A stretch of 64,000 nt of DNA from Kaistia defluvii (GTDB lineage: Bacteria; Pseudomonadota; Alphaproteobacteria; Rhizobiales; Kaistiaceae): the NCBI RefSeq assembly GCF_040548815.1, contig NZ_JBEPSM010000002.1, positions 558,001-622,000 on the forward strand. The letters run 5' to 3'. Both the position numbers and the translations under genes were made by a program. Shown here one piece after another: positions 33,803 through 43,725 of this stretch. The notes under the pieces were generated by a model. The model saw nothing but the letters and a program-made list of their open reading frames with translations, was not told the origin of the DNA and made no database searches. Position 1 is the first letter of the stretch, and each line of letters begins with the position of its first letter.

Positions 33803-35323
33803 ATGATCGTTGCGCCGCGCAATCGCTGGCTGGTGCTCACCGCCGTGATCCTGGCGTTCCTGCCCGTGGTCGTCGACATGACGATCCTGCATATCGCTGT
33901 CCCGTCGCTGACCGTCGCCCTCCGCGCGTCGGGCACGGAAATCCTCTGGATCATCGACATCTATCCGCTGATCATGGCGGGGCTTCTCGTGCCGATGGGC
34001 ACGCTGGGCGACAGGGTCGGTCATCGCCGGCTGATGTTGACGGGCCTGACGATCTTCGCGCTGGCGTCTGTCTGCGCCGCATTTTCGCAGACGGCGTTGA
34101 TGCTGATCCTGGCGCGTGTCCTGCTGGCCATTGGCTCCTCTATGATCATCCCGAGCGTGCTGGCCATCATTCGCCAGACCTTCGAGGACCCGAAGGAGAG
34201 GGCGCTGGCGCTCGGCGTCTGGAGCACGGTGGCTTCCGCCGGCGCAGCGATCGGCCCGCTGGCCGGCGGCTTCCTGCTGGAGCATTTCTGGTGGGGATCG
34301 GTATTCCTCATCAACGTACCGATCATGCTGGTCGTGCTGCCGGTGGTGTATCTGTTCATTCCCAACCGGCCGCTTGCGGCTCAGGGCAGTTGGAAGATCG
34401 GTCATGCCCTGCTGCTGATCGCCGGCCTGATCTCCACCGTCTATGCGGTGAAGACCGGCTTCAAGGCGGGGCCGTCCGTCTGGGTCTTTGGCGTCCTGGT
34501 GATGGGTCTCGCCCTGATGGCCTGGTTCGCTCGGTTGCAGATCGTCGGTTCCGAGCCGCTGCTGGACCTGTCGCTGTTCCGCAAGCCGGCGATCTCGGTC
34601 GGCATGTTGATGGCCTTCGTTGCGTCCGGTTCGCTCGCCGGCTTCGAACTGCTGCTGGCGCAGGAACTGCAATATGTCTATGGCCGCACGCCGCTTCAGG
34701 CCGGACTGTTCATGATGCCGCTCGTCGTCGCCTCGGCGATTGCCGGCCCGATTGCCGGCAAGCTCGCCGGCCGCTTCGGCCTGCGCTGGCTCGGCTCGGC
34801 CGGCCTCGCCGCGGCGGCGGCGGCATTGTTGGGCATCAGCCAGTCGAACATTGGCGGTGACGGCATTGTCATCGGTTGCCTGATGGCGGTGCTCGGCTTC
34901 TCGCTCGGCGTCGGCCTGCTGGCCTCGTCCGCCGCCATCATGGGAGCTGCGCCGGTCGAGAAGGCGGGCGCCGCGGGTTCGTTGGAGGCGACCGGCTACG
35001 AACTCGGCGCCGGCCTTGGCATTACCTTCTTCGGCGTCCTGCTCAGCACCATCTATCGCAGCCATTTCAACAGCATGGCGGGTCTCGGGCCGGATCGCGA
35101 AGCGGCGTCCGGCTCGATCGGCGAGGCCATGGTGATCGCCCGGCAGGTCGGCGGGACGGAAGGCGAGGCGATCGCAGCGGCGGCCCGCACGGCCTTCGCC
35201 AGCGCGCATGGTTCCGTGCTGATGGTGACGGCCGCCCTCATAGCGGTCCTGACGGTGGTGGTGTTCGTGGCCCTGCGCCACGAGAACGTCCCCTCAGGCC
35301 CCGGCGCCACGGTGCACCCTTGA
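33803..35323 (+). CDS. MFS drug/proton antiporter, DHA2 family (EmrB/SmvA type)
   Basis: A 506-aa inner-membrane transporter with about 14 helices. ATG 33803 has GGAG six bases upstream; ATG 33791 is an alternative that adds four residues. Helix 1 and motif D1 (FLPVVVDMTILHIAVPSL), motif A (GDRVGHRRLML) and motif C (AGAAIGPLAGG) are present. It is closest in look to SmvA/EmrB-like multidrug exporters. It is controlled presumably by the divergent TetR protein. Confidence 0.9.
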   Translation: MIVAPRNRWLVLTAVILAFLPVVVDMTILHIAVPSLTVALRASGTEILWIIDIYPLIMAGLLVPMGTLGDRVGHRRLMLTGLTIFALASVCAAFSQTALMLILARVLLAIGSSMIIPSVLAIIRQTFEDPKERALALGVWSTVASAGAAIGPLAGGFLLEHFWWGSVFLINVPIMLVVLPVVYLFIPNRPLAAQGSWKIGHALLLIAGLISTVYAVKTGFKAGPSVWVFGVLVMGLALMAWFARLQIVGSEPLLDLSLFRKPAISVGMLMAFVASGSLAGFELLLAQELQYVYGRTPLQAGLFMMPLVVASAIAGPIAGKLAGRFGLRWLGSAGLAAAAAALLGISQSNIGGDGIVIGCLMAVLGFSLGVGLLASSAAIMGAAPVEKAGAAGSLEATGYELGAGLGITFFGVLLSTIYRSHFNSMAGLGPDREAASGSIGEAMVIARQVGGTEGEAIAAAARTAFASAHGSVLMVTAALIAVLTVVVFVALRHENVPSGPGATVHP

Positions 35324-35334
35324 CCAGGGGCTCG

Positions 35335-35365
35335 CCTTCAGCCCGGCCTGGTGCCGGGCTGAAGG
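35335..35365. terminator. Strong hairpin after the MFS gene
   Basis: CCTTCAGCCCGGC at 35335-35347 and GCCGGGCTGAAGG at 35353-35365 form a perfect 13-bp stem with a 5-nt loop, 11 bp after the MFS stop. No T-tract follows, so termination may be partial or factor-dependent. Confidence 0.5.
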
Positions 35366-35544
35366 TCCCGCGCAGCGTGCCAACGACGCAAGTCTTGCAT
35401 CAAAAAAGTATCAGCGGGACGATGGGCGTTTGGTAGCGCCCCTCCGCGGGGCCTCCTAAGGTCGCGTTATGCAGAGACCGCGTAAGTCGGCCTGCGGGAG
35501 TTGGATGCCTTGGGAAGGGCATCGAATGGGTGGGGAGGTCCGCC

Positions 35545-36429
35545 GTGACGCCAGATCTGGAAGTCGTGGATATTCGCCGCGGTGAATCCTACAAGGCTTG
35601 GGAGCATGGCTACCCGTTCCGCACGGTGCGCTGGCACTTTCATCCCGAATACGAACTGCATCATGTCGTCGCGACGCGCGGGCGCTATTTCGTCGGCGAC
35701 TTCATCGGCGAGTTCGAGCCCGACAATCTGGTGCTGACAGGTCCGAACCTGCCGCACAACTGGATCAGCGACCTGCCGGAAGGCGCGACCGTGCCGCTGC
35801 GCTGCCGTATGGTGCTGTTCTCGCAGGAATTCATCGGCAATCTGATGAGCGTGGCGCCGGAATTGGCGGCCTTCGACCGGGTCCTGGAGCAGAGCCGTCG
35901 CGGCGCCCTGTTCCAGCCGACGACGGCGGCCGAAGCGGCCCCGCTGATGAAGGAAATGATCGAGGCGCAGGGCATCCGCCGCATCGAGCTGTTCATCAAT
36001 CTGATGGGCATACTGAGCCGGTCCAGCGACATGCGTCCGCTGGCCAGCTCCCATTATCTGCCCGATCCCTCCGGCTACATGTCGGTCGGCATCAACAAGG
36101 CGCTAGCCTATATCGGCGAGCATCTGACCGAACCCTTCAGCGAGACCGATCTCGCCCAGATCGCCGGCCAGAGCGCCAGCGCGTTTTCCCGCAGTTTCCG
36201 CCGCCACACCGGCATGGCGCTGGTGCAGTTCGTCAATCGCCTGCGCATCAACCTGGCCTGCCAGCTGCTGATGAGCGACAGCGCGCAGCCGATCACCGAG
36301 ATCTGCTACGCGGTCGGCTTCAACAATCTTTCCAACTTCAACCGCCAGTTCCTGACGCAGAAGGGCATGCCGCCCTCGCGGTTCCGGACGTTGCTGGCGG
36401 AGAATTCAAGGGTGGCCAAAGCCGCCTGA
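35545..36429 (+). CDS. AraC family transcriptional regulator
   Basis: A 294-aa regulator. GTG 35545 follows GGGGAGG with a 6-nt spacer; GTG 35530 in the same frame is less likely. The N-terminal half is a cupin-like sensor (RTVRWHFHPEYELHHVVATRGRYFVGDF, pieces around residues 25-55). The C-terminal half has the two AraC HTH motifs, ending ITEICYAVGFNNLSNFNRQF and PPSRFRTLL. It precedes the CUT2 transporter by about 240 bp and is its likely activator. Confidence 0.92.
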   Translation: MTPDLEVVDIRRGESYKAWEHGYPFRTVRWHFHPEYELHHVVATRGRYFVGDFIGEFEPDNLVLTGPNLPHNWISDLPEGATVPLRCRMVLFSQEFIGNLMSVAPELAAFDRVLEQSRRGALFQPTTAAEAAPLMKEMIEAQGIRRIELFINLMGILSRSSDMRPLASSHYLPDPSGYMSVGINKALAYIGEHLTEPFSETDLAQIAGQSASAFSRSFRRHTGMALVQFVNRLRINLACQLLMSDSAQPITEICYAVGFNNLSNFNRQFLTQKGMPPSRFRTLLAENSRVAKAA

Positions 36430-36558
36430 GAGCCGCGGAGGAGCAGGAGGACGTCGATCTCGGTCGAAGCCCAAGGTGAAGCGCTTGCCCGTTTCGCCAA
36501 GGGGAATGCTTTTCCGAAATTCCAAGAAGAAGGCAGGGCAAGACAGTCTCGACGCGAC

Positions 36559-36632
36559 GATCCCTAGGGATCCGAGCCGAACTGGCAAATATCGGGATGT
36601 CCGAGACTTGCCGTGGACTGTCGGGCCGACAG
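36559..36632. promoter_or_regulatory. Two perfect palindromes upstream of the CUT2 operon
   Basis: GATCCCTAGGGATC (36559-36572, 14 bp) and CTGTCGGGCCGACAG (36618-36632, 7-bp arms around G) lie between the araC-type gene and the binding-protein ATG. A CATAAT -10-like hexamer is at 36644-36649. They may be regulator sites or leader structure. Nothing else is seen in this 242-bp gap. Confidence 0.4.
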
Positions 36633-36671
36633 CTTCTCATAAGCATAATATTGTCACAGGGAGAAGACGGA

Positions 36672-37742
36672 ATGACCCAATTTGCTTGGAAGCGCGTTGC
36701 CGCGCTGGCGCTCGCTACATCGATGCTGGGCGGCCTCGCCGCAGCGGCGCACGCGGCGGAAGTCACGGACGCCACCGTGGCGTTCCTGATGCCCGACCAG
36801 GGCTCGACCCGGTACGAGGAGCATGACTACCCCGGCTTCAAGGCCGAGATGGCCAAGCTCTGCCCGGGCTGCAAGGTGATCTATCTCAATGCGGGCGCCG
36901 ATGCGACGCGGCAGCAGCAGCAGTTCAATTCGGTCATCTCGCAGGGCGCCAAGGCGATCGTGCTTGATCCCGTCGACTCCGCCGCCGCCGCCTCCCTAGT
37001 CCAGCTCGCCCAGAGCCAGGATATCAAGGTCGTGGCCTATGACCGTCCGATCCCGGACGCCAAGGCCGACTTCTACGTCTCCTTCAACAATGAGGGCATC
37101 GGCAAGGCGATCGCGGATTCGCTGGTCGAGGAGCTCAAGGCCCGCAACGTCTCGCCGGATGCCGGCGGCGTGCTGCAGATCAACGGCTCGCCGACCGATG
37201 CGGCCGCCGGCCTGATCAAGAAGGGCATCCATGCCGGCCTCGACAATAGCGGCTACAAGATCCTGGCCGAATACGATACGCCGGACTGGACGCCGGCCAA
37301 GGCGCAGGAATGGGCGAGCGGCCAGGTCACGCGCTTCGGCAACAAGATTGTCGGCATCGTCGCCGCCAATGACGGCACGGGCGGCGGCGCCATCGCGGCC
37401 CTCAAGGCAGCCGGCGTCGATCCGGTCCCGCCAGTGACGGGCAATGACGCGACGATCGCGGCGCTGCAGCTGATCATCGCCGGCGACCAGTTCAACACCA
37501 TCTCCAAGCCGAGCGAGATCGTGGCGGCGGCCGCGGCCAATGTCGTGATGCAACTGTTGAAGGGCGAGACGCCGAAGGCGGAGATGGAGCTCTACAACAC
37601 CCCGTCGCAGCTCTTCACCCCGGCTGTCGTCACGGCCAAGAACCTGAAGGCCGAGATCATCGACAAGAACATCACGCCGGCCGAAACGCTGTGCGTCGAT
37701 CGTTATGTCGAGGGTTGCAAGGCGCTGGGCATCCTCAAGTAG
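36672..37742 (+). CDS. CUT2 sugar ABC transporter substrate-binding protein (xylose type)
   Basis: A 356-aa periplasmic protein of the Peripla_BP_4 class, closest in pattern to XylF. GGGAGAAG precedes ATG 36672 and the Sec signal ends AAAHAAE. Features are FLMPDQGSTRYEEHDYPGF, then ADATRQQQQFNSVISQGAKAIVLDPVDS and VVAYDRPIPDA, the last typical of xylose binding proteins. It is first in a binding protein-ATPase-permease-SDR operon. Confidence 0.9.
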   Translation: MTQFAWKRVAALALATSMLGGLAAAAHAAEVTDATVAFLMPDQGSTRYEEHDYPGFKAEMAKLCPGCKVIYLNAGADATRQQQQFNSVISQGAKAIVLDPVDSAAAASLVQLAQSQDIKVVAYDRPIPDAKADFYVSFNNEGIGKAIADSLVEELKARNVSPDAGGVLQINGSPTDAAAGLIKKGIHAGLDNSGYKILAEYDTPDWTPAKAQEWASGQVTRFGNKIVGIVAANDGTGGGAIAALKAAGVDPVPPVTGNDATIAALQLIIAGDQFNTISKPSEIVAAAAANVVMQLLKGETPKAEMELYNTPSQLFTPAVVTAKNLKAEIIDKNITPAETLCVDRYVEGCKALGILK

Positions 37743-37748
37743 GCGGCG

Positions 37749-37776
37749 CCGCCCGGCCTCATCCGGGGCCGGGCGG
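37749..37776. repeat. GC-rich hairpin between binding-protein and ATPase genes
   Basis: CCGCCCGGCC at 37749-37758 pairs perfectly with GGCCGGGCGG at 37767-37776. It lies 6 bp after the binding-protein stop, in a 73-bp gap. Confidence 0.6.
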
Positions 37777-37815
37777 ACACCTTTCCGCGAACATTCCTGC
37801 AGAGGCTTGCCAAGC

Positions 37816-38658
37816 ATGACCAATACAGAGCAAGGCGCTCCCCCGCTTCAAGGCGCTCCTCCGGCCGGGGATCCGGTCCTCAGCCTCCGGGGCATTTCCA
37901 AGCATTTCGGCGCCGTCTCGGCCCTGACCGATATCGACCTCGACGTCCGCGCCGGCGAAGTCGTGGCGCTGGTCGGCGACAATGGCGCCGGCAAGTCGAC
38001 GCTGGTGAAGATCCTTTCCGGCGTGCACCAGCCGAGTTCCGGCACCATCCGCTTCCAGGGTGAGACCGTAACGCTCGATGACCCGAGCGCGGCGCTGTCG
38101 CTGGGCATCGCGACCGTGTTCCAGGACCTCGCGCTCTGCGAAAACCTCGACGTCGTCGCCAACATCTTCCTGGGCAAGGAACTCAATCCTCTGCGGATGG
38201 ACGAGGTCTCGATGGAGACGCGTTCCTGGACCCTGCTGAACGAGCTTTCGGCCCGAATTCCCAGCGTCCGTGTCGCCGTCGCCTCGCTCTCGGGCGGACA
38301 GCGCCAGACGGTGGCGATCGCGCGATCGCTGTTGCTCAACCCGAAGCTGATCCTGCTCGATGAGCCGACCGCAGCGCTGGGCGTCGCGCAGACGGCGGAA
38401 GTGCTGGACCTGATCGAGCGGGTACGCGACCGCGGCCTCGCCGTGGTGATGATCAGCCACAATATGGAGGACGTTCGCGCCGTAGCGGATCGCGTCGTCG
38501 TTCTGCGCCTCGGCCGCAACAATGGCGAGTTCACCCCCGACGCATCGAACGAAGAGCTGGTGAGTGCCATTACGGGCGCTTCCAACAATTCGGTTTCCCG
38601 GCGCGCCGGCCGACGGCAGGCGCAGGCTGCCAGCCCCCATCCGGAGGCGGGCCTATGA
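37816..38658 (+). CDS. CUT2 sugar ABC transporter ATPase, single-domain
   Basis: A 280-aa ATPase. Walker A is GDNGAGKST, the signature LSGGQRQTVAIARSL, Walker B LILLDEPTAALG and the H-loop MISHNMED. Most XylG/RbsA/AraG proteins are tandem two-domain proteins of about 500 aa; this one has only the N-terminal-like half, as in FrcA-type transporters, so it must act as a homodimer. A proline/alanine-rich lead of 20 residues and a basic C-tail (SRRAGRRQAQAASPHP) extend beyond the core. Confidence 0.9.
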   Translation: MTNTEQGAPPLQGAPPAGDPVLSLRGISKHFGAVSALTDIDLDVRAGEVVALVGDNGAGKSTLVKILSGVHQPSSGTIRFQGETVTLDDPSAALSLGIATVFQDLALCENLDVVANIFLGKELNPLRMDEVSMETRSWTLLNELSARIPSVRVAVASLSGGQRQTVAIARSLLLNPKLILLDEPTAALGVAQTAEVLDLIERVRDRGLAVVMISHNMEDVRAVADRVVVLRLGRNNGEFTPDASNEELVSAITGASNNSVSRRAGRRQAQAASPHPEAGL

Positions 38659-39908
38659 CCGACAAGAGCAAAACCGGCGCCGCGCCGATGCTCGACCGCC
38701 GCGACGAGCGCGTCACCCATGCGGCCGGCATTGGCGACACCATCCGCGCCTTTCTCGACCGGGTCCGTTCCGGCGATCTCGGCATGCTGCCGGTCATCGT
38801 CGGCCTGGTCATCATCTGGACAGTCTTCTCTATCCTCAATCCGGTATTCCTGAGCCCGAACAATCTGGTCAATCTGCTGTTCGATTCCTCGACGGTCGGC
38901 ATCATCTCGCTCGGCATCGTCTGCATGCTGATGGTCGGCGAGATCGATCTTTCGGTCGGGTCGGTCAGCGGCGTCGCCTCGGCAATCCTCGGCGTGCTCT
39001 GGGTCAACCAGGGCGTCCCGGCCGGTCTTGCCATCCTGGCGGCAGTGCTTTCGGGGGCGGCGATCGGCTATGTCTATGCCCAGCTGTTCAACCGCTTCGG
39101 CATGCCGAGTTTCGTTGCGACGCTGGCCGGCCTGCTCACCTTCCTCGGCCTGCAACTCTACCTTCTCGGCACGACAGGCTCGATCAATCTGCCCTATGGC
39201 TCGCCGCTGGTGCGGTTCGGCCAGCTGATGGTGATGCCGGCGATCGTGTCTGTCATCCTGGCCGCCGTTCCCGGCGCGGTGATGCTCTATACGGGCTATC
39301 GCACGGCCGCCCGCCGCCGCGCCGCCGGCCTGTCGTCGCAATCGTCGGGCGGGATCATCGCCCGCGCCGCCGCGGTGACGATCGTGGCCGAACTGGTCGT
39401 GCTCTACCTCAACCAGGGCCGCGGCGTGCCGTGGATGTTCGGCCTGTTCGTCGGTCTCGTGCTGGCGATGCAATATGCGTTGACCCGCACGCGCTGGGGG
39501 CGGTCGATGTTCGCGGTCGGCGGCAATCGCGAGGCGGCCCGGCGCGCCGGCATCAATGTTCGCGCCATCTACACCAGCGCCTTCGTTCTCTGTTCGACGC
39601 TGGCGGCTTTTGGCGGCGTGATGGCGGCCTCAAGGCTGGCATCCTCCAGCCAACAGGCAGGCACCGGCGACGTCAACCTGAACGCGATCGCGGCGGCGGT
39701 CATCGGTGGCACCAGCCTGTTCGGCGGCCGCGGCAGCGCCTATTCCGCGCTACTCGGCATCATTGTGATCCAGTCGATCTCGAGCGGCCTGACCTTGCTC
39801 GATCTGTCGTCGTCGCTTCGCTACATGATCACCGGCGGCGTGCTCGCCATCGCTGTCATCGTCGACTCGCTCGCCCGTCGTTCGCGCGCCAGCCACGGCC
39901 GCGCCTGA
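38655..39908 (+). CDS. CUT2 sugar ABC transporter permease (XylH type)
   Basis: A 417-aa inner-membrane permease, overlapping the ATPase stop as ATGA. It is longer than RbsC (about 320 aa) and, like XylH, has extra helices in the middle. The GEIDLSVGSVSG motif and the C-terminal AVIGGTSLFGGRGS motif are diagnostic for the family. A 50-residue soluble lead precedes the first helix. Confidence 0.92.
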   Translation: MTDKSKTGAAPMLDRRDERVTHAAGIGDTIRAFLDRVRSGDLGMLPVIVGLVIIWTVFSILNPVFLSPNNLVNLLFDSSTVGIISLGIVCMLMVGEIDLSVGSVSGVASAILGVLWVNQGVPAGLAILAAVLSGAAIGYVYAQLFNRFGMPSFVATLAGLLTFLGLQLYLLGTTGSINLPYGSPLVRFGQLMVMPAIVSVILAAVPGAVMLYTGYRTAARRRAAGLSSQSSGGIIARAAAVTIVAELVVLYLNQGRGVPWMFGLFVGLVLAMQYALTRTRWGRSMFAVGGNREAARRAGINVRAIYTSAFVLCSTLAAFGGVMAASRLASSSQQAGTGDVNLNAIAAAVIGGTSLFGGRGSAYSALLGIIVIQSISSGLTLLDLSSSLRYMITGGVLAIAVIVDSLARRSRASHGRA

Positions 39909-39920
39909 TCCGGAAAACCT

Positions 39921-40010
39921 GACCGGCGCCCCCTCCGGGCCGCGCCGGTCTCCATCCTTGCCGATGTCGGGCAGACAGCTCTTCTGCCCGGGCGGGATGG
40001 CTTGTCCCGC
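39921..40010. repeat. Three consecutive hairpins between permease and SDR genes
   Basis: Perfect inverted arms are GACCGGCGC 39921-39929 with GCGCCGGTC 39942-39950; CGGGCAGA 39968-39975 with TCTGCCCG 39983-39990; and GCGGGA 39992-39997 with TCCCGC 40005-40010. They fill the 165-bp gap and may end most transcripts or protect the transporter mRNA, giving less SDR message. Confidence 0.55.
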
Positions 40011-40073
40011 AGTTCCAGCGTCACCATCGGGGTGGCGCCCTTTATCCCCCCTTGCTGAAGAAGGAAGACGATC

Positions 40074-40838
40074 GTGATCCCCAGGAGAGGCGAAGGCCAG
40101 TCCGTTCTCGTCACCGGTTCGTCGCGCGGCATCGGCCGCGCCATCGCGCTGCGCTTCGCGGCCGAGGGCTACCACGTGGTCGCGATGGACATGCCCCGAC
40201 AGGAGGCCGAGCTGAAGGAAGCCCAGGCGCTGATCCGCGATGCCGGCGGCCGCTGCGACCTCGTCTTCGGCGACGTCAGCGACCCGGAATCGGTCAAGAC
40301 CTTCGTCGCCGAGGCCAAGGCGATCGCCGGCCATATCGACGTGCTCGTCAACAATGCCGGCGTCCTGTCGCTGGCGCTGGTGGACGACATCGAGCCCGAC
40401 GAATGGGACCGCATGTATGACGTCAACACCAAGGGCACGTTCCTGGTCTGCAAGGCGCTGCTCGCGCAGTTCCGCGAGGCGGGCAAAGGCCGCATCGTCA
40501 ACATCGCCTCGATCGGCGGCAAGCGCGGCGCCCCGTTGCAGGCGCATTATTGCTCGTCCAAGGCGGCTGTCATCAGCTTCACCCATATCCTGGCGCAAGA
40601 AGTCGCCAAGGATGGCATCACGGTGAACGCCGTCTGCCCGGGGATCATCGATACCGAGATGGGCCGCAACAACTACCGCGACGAGAAGGCTTTGCAGGCG
40701 GTGAAGGACAAGACGGCCATGGGCCGGCTCGGCTATCCCGACGATGTGGTCGGCGCCGTCGCCTTCTTCGCCTCGGATGACGCGTCGTTCATCACCGGCC
40801 AGGCGCTGAACGTCTGCGGCGGCATCATCTTCCACTAA
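40074..40838 (+). CDS. SDR family sugar/polyol dehydrogenase
   Basis: A 254-aa classical SDR starting at GTG 40074 after AAGGAAG. The Rossmann motif TGSSRGIG, NNAG, active-site YCSSK and the FITGQALNVCGG end are all present. It follows the CUT2 transporter on the same strand, so it likely oxidises the imported sugar or polyol. Sorbitol, galactitol or pentitol dehydrogenases have a similar look. Exact substrate not visible. Confidence 0.87.
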   Translation: MIPRRGEGQSVLVTGSSRGIGRAIALRFAAEGYHVVAMDMPRQEAELKEAQALIRDAGGRCDLVFGDVSDPESVKTFVAEAKAIAGHIDVLVNNAGVLSLALVDDIEPDEWDRMYDVNTKGTFLVCKALLAQFREAGKGRIVNIASIGGKRGAPLQAHYCSSKAAVISFTHILAQEVAKDGITVNAVCPGIIDTEMGRNNYRDEKALQAVKDKTAMGRLGYPDDVVGAVAFFASDDASFITGQALNVCGGIIFH

Positions 40839-40858
40839 GGGCTTGCTGTCGGGGGATG

Positions 40859-40904
40859 CCCCTCACCCAGGCCTTTCTCGCTCGCGGGAGAAGGTGGGGT
40901 GAGG
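40859..40904. repeat. Long palindrome in a convergent gap
   Basis: CCTCACCC at 40861-40868 pairs with GGGTGAGG at 40897-40904. The stem continues inward with CCTT(T)CTC against GAGAAGG (40888-40894), with one bulge. This CCTCACCC...GGGTGAGG form with a CTC/GAG inner stem is a common dispersed palindrome in rhizobial genomes. It may serve both converging genes as a terminator. Confidence 0.5.
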
Positions 40905-40939
40905 AACTTGCTTGTTCGCCGGTTGACGCTGTCCCGCCG

Positions 40940-41563
40940 CTACCCCGCCACGAGCCCGACCTCTGCCAGGGCTTTCTCGGTCGAAGCGAGGTCGGTATGC
41001 GTCCGGCCGCGAATGCCGAGGCCGGCGGCGAGGTCGACATATTCGCCGGTGTTGTCGATGTAGAACACCTGCTCCGGCCGGGTCATCGAGACCTCGAGCG
41101 CGATCTGGAAGATATCGGTGTCCGGCTTGCGGACATGGACGAAACTCGACGAGATGAAGATATCGAACAGGCGATCGAGGCCGAAGGTCTCGATTCTGTA
41201 GGCGTTGAGTTCCTTCGCCTCGTTGCTGACCGCGACCAGCTTCAGGCCATAGCGCTGCTTGAGCCTGGGAAACAGCGCCAGCATACCGGGATCGGGCTGC
41301 GACTGCCCGCACATGAACTCCCAGAACGCCTCCCGGCCGAAAGGGCGCGGCTCGTTGAAGATCACCTGGGTGAGATAATCGTCGAGGCTGAGGCGGCCCT
41401 TCTCATAGGCGTCGACATGCGCCTGATGCAGGGCCTCTATCGCGTCCCAGTCAAGCCCGAAGGTTTCGGCGGCGCGATGGCGTGAAAGATGGTCCCAGCC
41501 ATTGGTCAGCAGCACGCCGCCAATGTCGAGGAAGAGGGTGGTGATCCCCGCGACTTCCGGCAT
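40940..41563 (-). CDS. HAD family hydrolase
   Basis: A 207-aa HAD-IA-type phosphatase. Motif I is FLDIGGVL, with Asp as nucleophile but Gly in place of the second Asp of DxD. Motif II is AVSNEA, and motif III/IV are RKPDTDIF and FYIDNTGEYV. The missing second Asp in DIG resembles the FMN-phosphatase/YihX group. It starts 3 bp after the 6-phosphogluconate dehydrogenase stop and shares its transcript, so a sugar phosphate is the likely substrate. Confidence 0.87.
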   Translation of the reverse strand: MPEVAGITTLFLDIGGVLLTNGWDHLSRHRAAETFGLDWDAIEALHQAHVDAYEKGRLSLDDYLTQVIFNEPRPFGREAFWEFMCGQSQPDPGMLALFPRLKQRYGLKLVAVSNEAKELNAYRIETFGLDRLFDIFISSSFVHVRKPDTDIFQIALEVSMTRPEQVFYIDNTGEYVDLAAGLGIRGRTHTDLASTEKALAEVGLVAG

Positions 41564-41566
41564 GGA

Positions 41567-42598
<1,032 letters not shown>

Positions 42599-42966
42599 TT
42601 CAATGGTCCTCGCGAGAATGTTGGCGGGCAAGCTTTGGCAGGGAGGGAGAAATCTATGGAAGATCCGGTTGGTCGACTCTCTGCCCGGGGGAGACGACAC
42701 CGGGTGACATAGAGCCGGCGTCGCCGCAGTGTAGGCTGGCCATCCTATCAAGTCATGCGCAAGCCTTTACGACGTTCGCCGAGGCGCTGGTCTGTTGGCT
42801 TGAATTTCCTTAGGGATAGCAAGCACGTCGGTGGCGGAATTTCCGCCGGCGTGGAACGGGCGCCTTCCTCGGCTCGTTGATGTCGGACCGGGCAGGGTTC
42901 CTGCCCGGCATTGTCGTGCGTAGTCCAGAGCGGCAGCGCGTGTCGAAAGGACCATCCGGAACCACC
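42599..42966. other. 368-bp divergent intergenic region with two palindromes
   Basis: The gap separates gnd and the HAD-IIB gene. GGCGGAATTTCCGCC (42833-42847) is a perfect palindrome around one T. CCGGGCAGG at 42888-42896 pairs with CCTGCCCGG at 42900-42908 as a 9-bp stem with a GTT loop, within the leader of the HAD-IIB transcript. No regulator gene or convincing ORF is present; the in-frame extension of the HAD-IIB gene to 42877 has no domain and no SD. Confidence 0.5.
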
Positions 42967-43725
42967 ATGAAAAAACTCGTAGTCTTCGATCTCGACGGCA
43001 CTCTCGCCGAAAGCAAATCCTCGCTCGATCCCGAAATGGCGGAGCTGCTTGTCCGCCTTCTGGCCGTTGCCAAGGTCGCGGTGATTTCCGGCGGCGCCTG
43101 GCCGCAGTTCGAAAGCCAGTTCCTGCGCAATTTCCCCCAGGATGACAGGCTCAGGGACCTTTCCCTGCTGCCCACCTGCGGAACGCAGTTCTATCGCTAT
43201 GACGGCGGCTGGACGAAGCTCTATGCCGAGGATTTCTCGGACGCGGACAAGCAGCAGATCATCGGGGCGCTCGATCGCGCGCTGGATGAAACGGGCCTGC
43301 GCCCGGCGAAGCACTGGGGCGATCTGATCGAGGATCGCGGCAGCCAGATCACGCTTTCCGCGCTGGGCCAGCAGGCGCCGCTGGAAGAAAAGAAGAGCTG
43401 GGATCCCGATTTCAGCAAGCGCAACCGGCTGAAGGAAGTGCTGCAGCCGATGATCCCGCGCTTCTCGGTCAATCTCGGTGGCGCCACCTCGATCGACGTG
43501 ACGATGCCCGGCATCGACAAGGCCTATGGCATCCACAAACTGCGCGAAATCCTGCGCATCGCGATCCCGGACATGGTCTTCGTCGGCGATGCGATCTTCC
43601 CGGGCGGCAATGATTACCCGCCCAAGCAGGCCGGCGTTTTCTCGATTCGCGTCCGCGATCCCGAAGAGACGAAGCGCGTCATCGAAGCCTTCCTTGCCTG
43701 CATGGAGAGCGGGAGCCCGTCGTGA
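42967..43725 (+). CDS. HAD-IIB family hydrolase, phosphomannomutase-like
   Basis: A 252-aa HAD protein with motif I VFDLDGTLAES (Asp8 and Asp10) and a C2-type cap. Motif III/IV is FVGDAIFPGGNDYPPKQAG. Blocks such as VAVISGGAWPQFE and LPTCGTQFYRYDGGW recall eukaryotic-type phosphomannomutase and sugar-phosphate phosphatases of HAD-IIB. Its stop overlaps the GH130 start as GTGA. Because GH130 enzymes release mannose 1-phosphate, a role as mannose-phosphate phosphatase or mutase is a reasonable inference. Confidence 0.85.
   Translation: MKKLVVFDLDGTLAESKSSLDPEMAELLVRLLAVAKVAVISGGAWPQFESQFLRNFPQDDRLRDLSLLPTCGTQFYRYDGGWTKLYAEDFSDADKQQIIGALDRALDETGLRPAKHWGDLIEDRGSQITLSALGQQAPLEEKKSWDPDFSKRNRLKEVLQPMIPRFSVNLGGATSIDVTMPGIDKAYGIHKLREILRIAIPDMVFVGDAIFPGGNDYPPKQAGVFSIRVRDPEETKRVIEAFLACMESGSPS

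Noticed and set aside
33692..35281. 529-codon minus-strand open frame
   Set aside because: Antisense to the MFS transporter gene, whose helices and motifs are clear.
42877..42966. Thirty extra N-terminal residues on the HAD-IIB protein
   Set aside because: No SD at the upstream ATG, no domain in the extension, and the nucleophile motif starts at the usual distance from ATG 42967.
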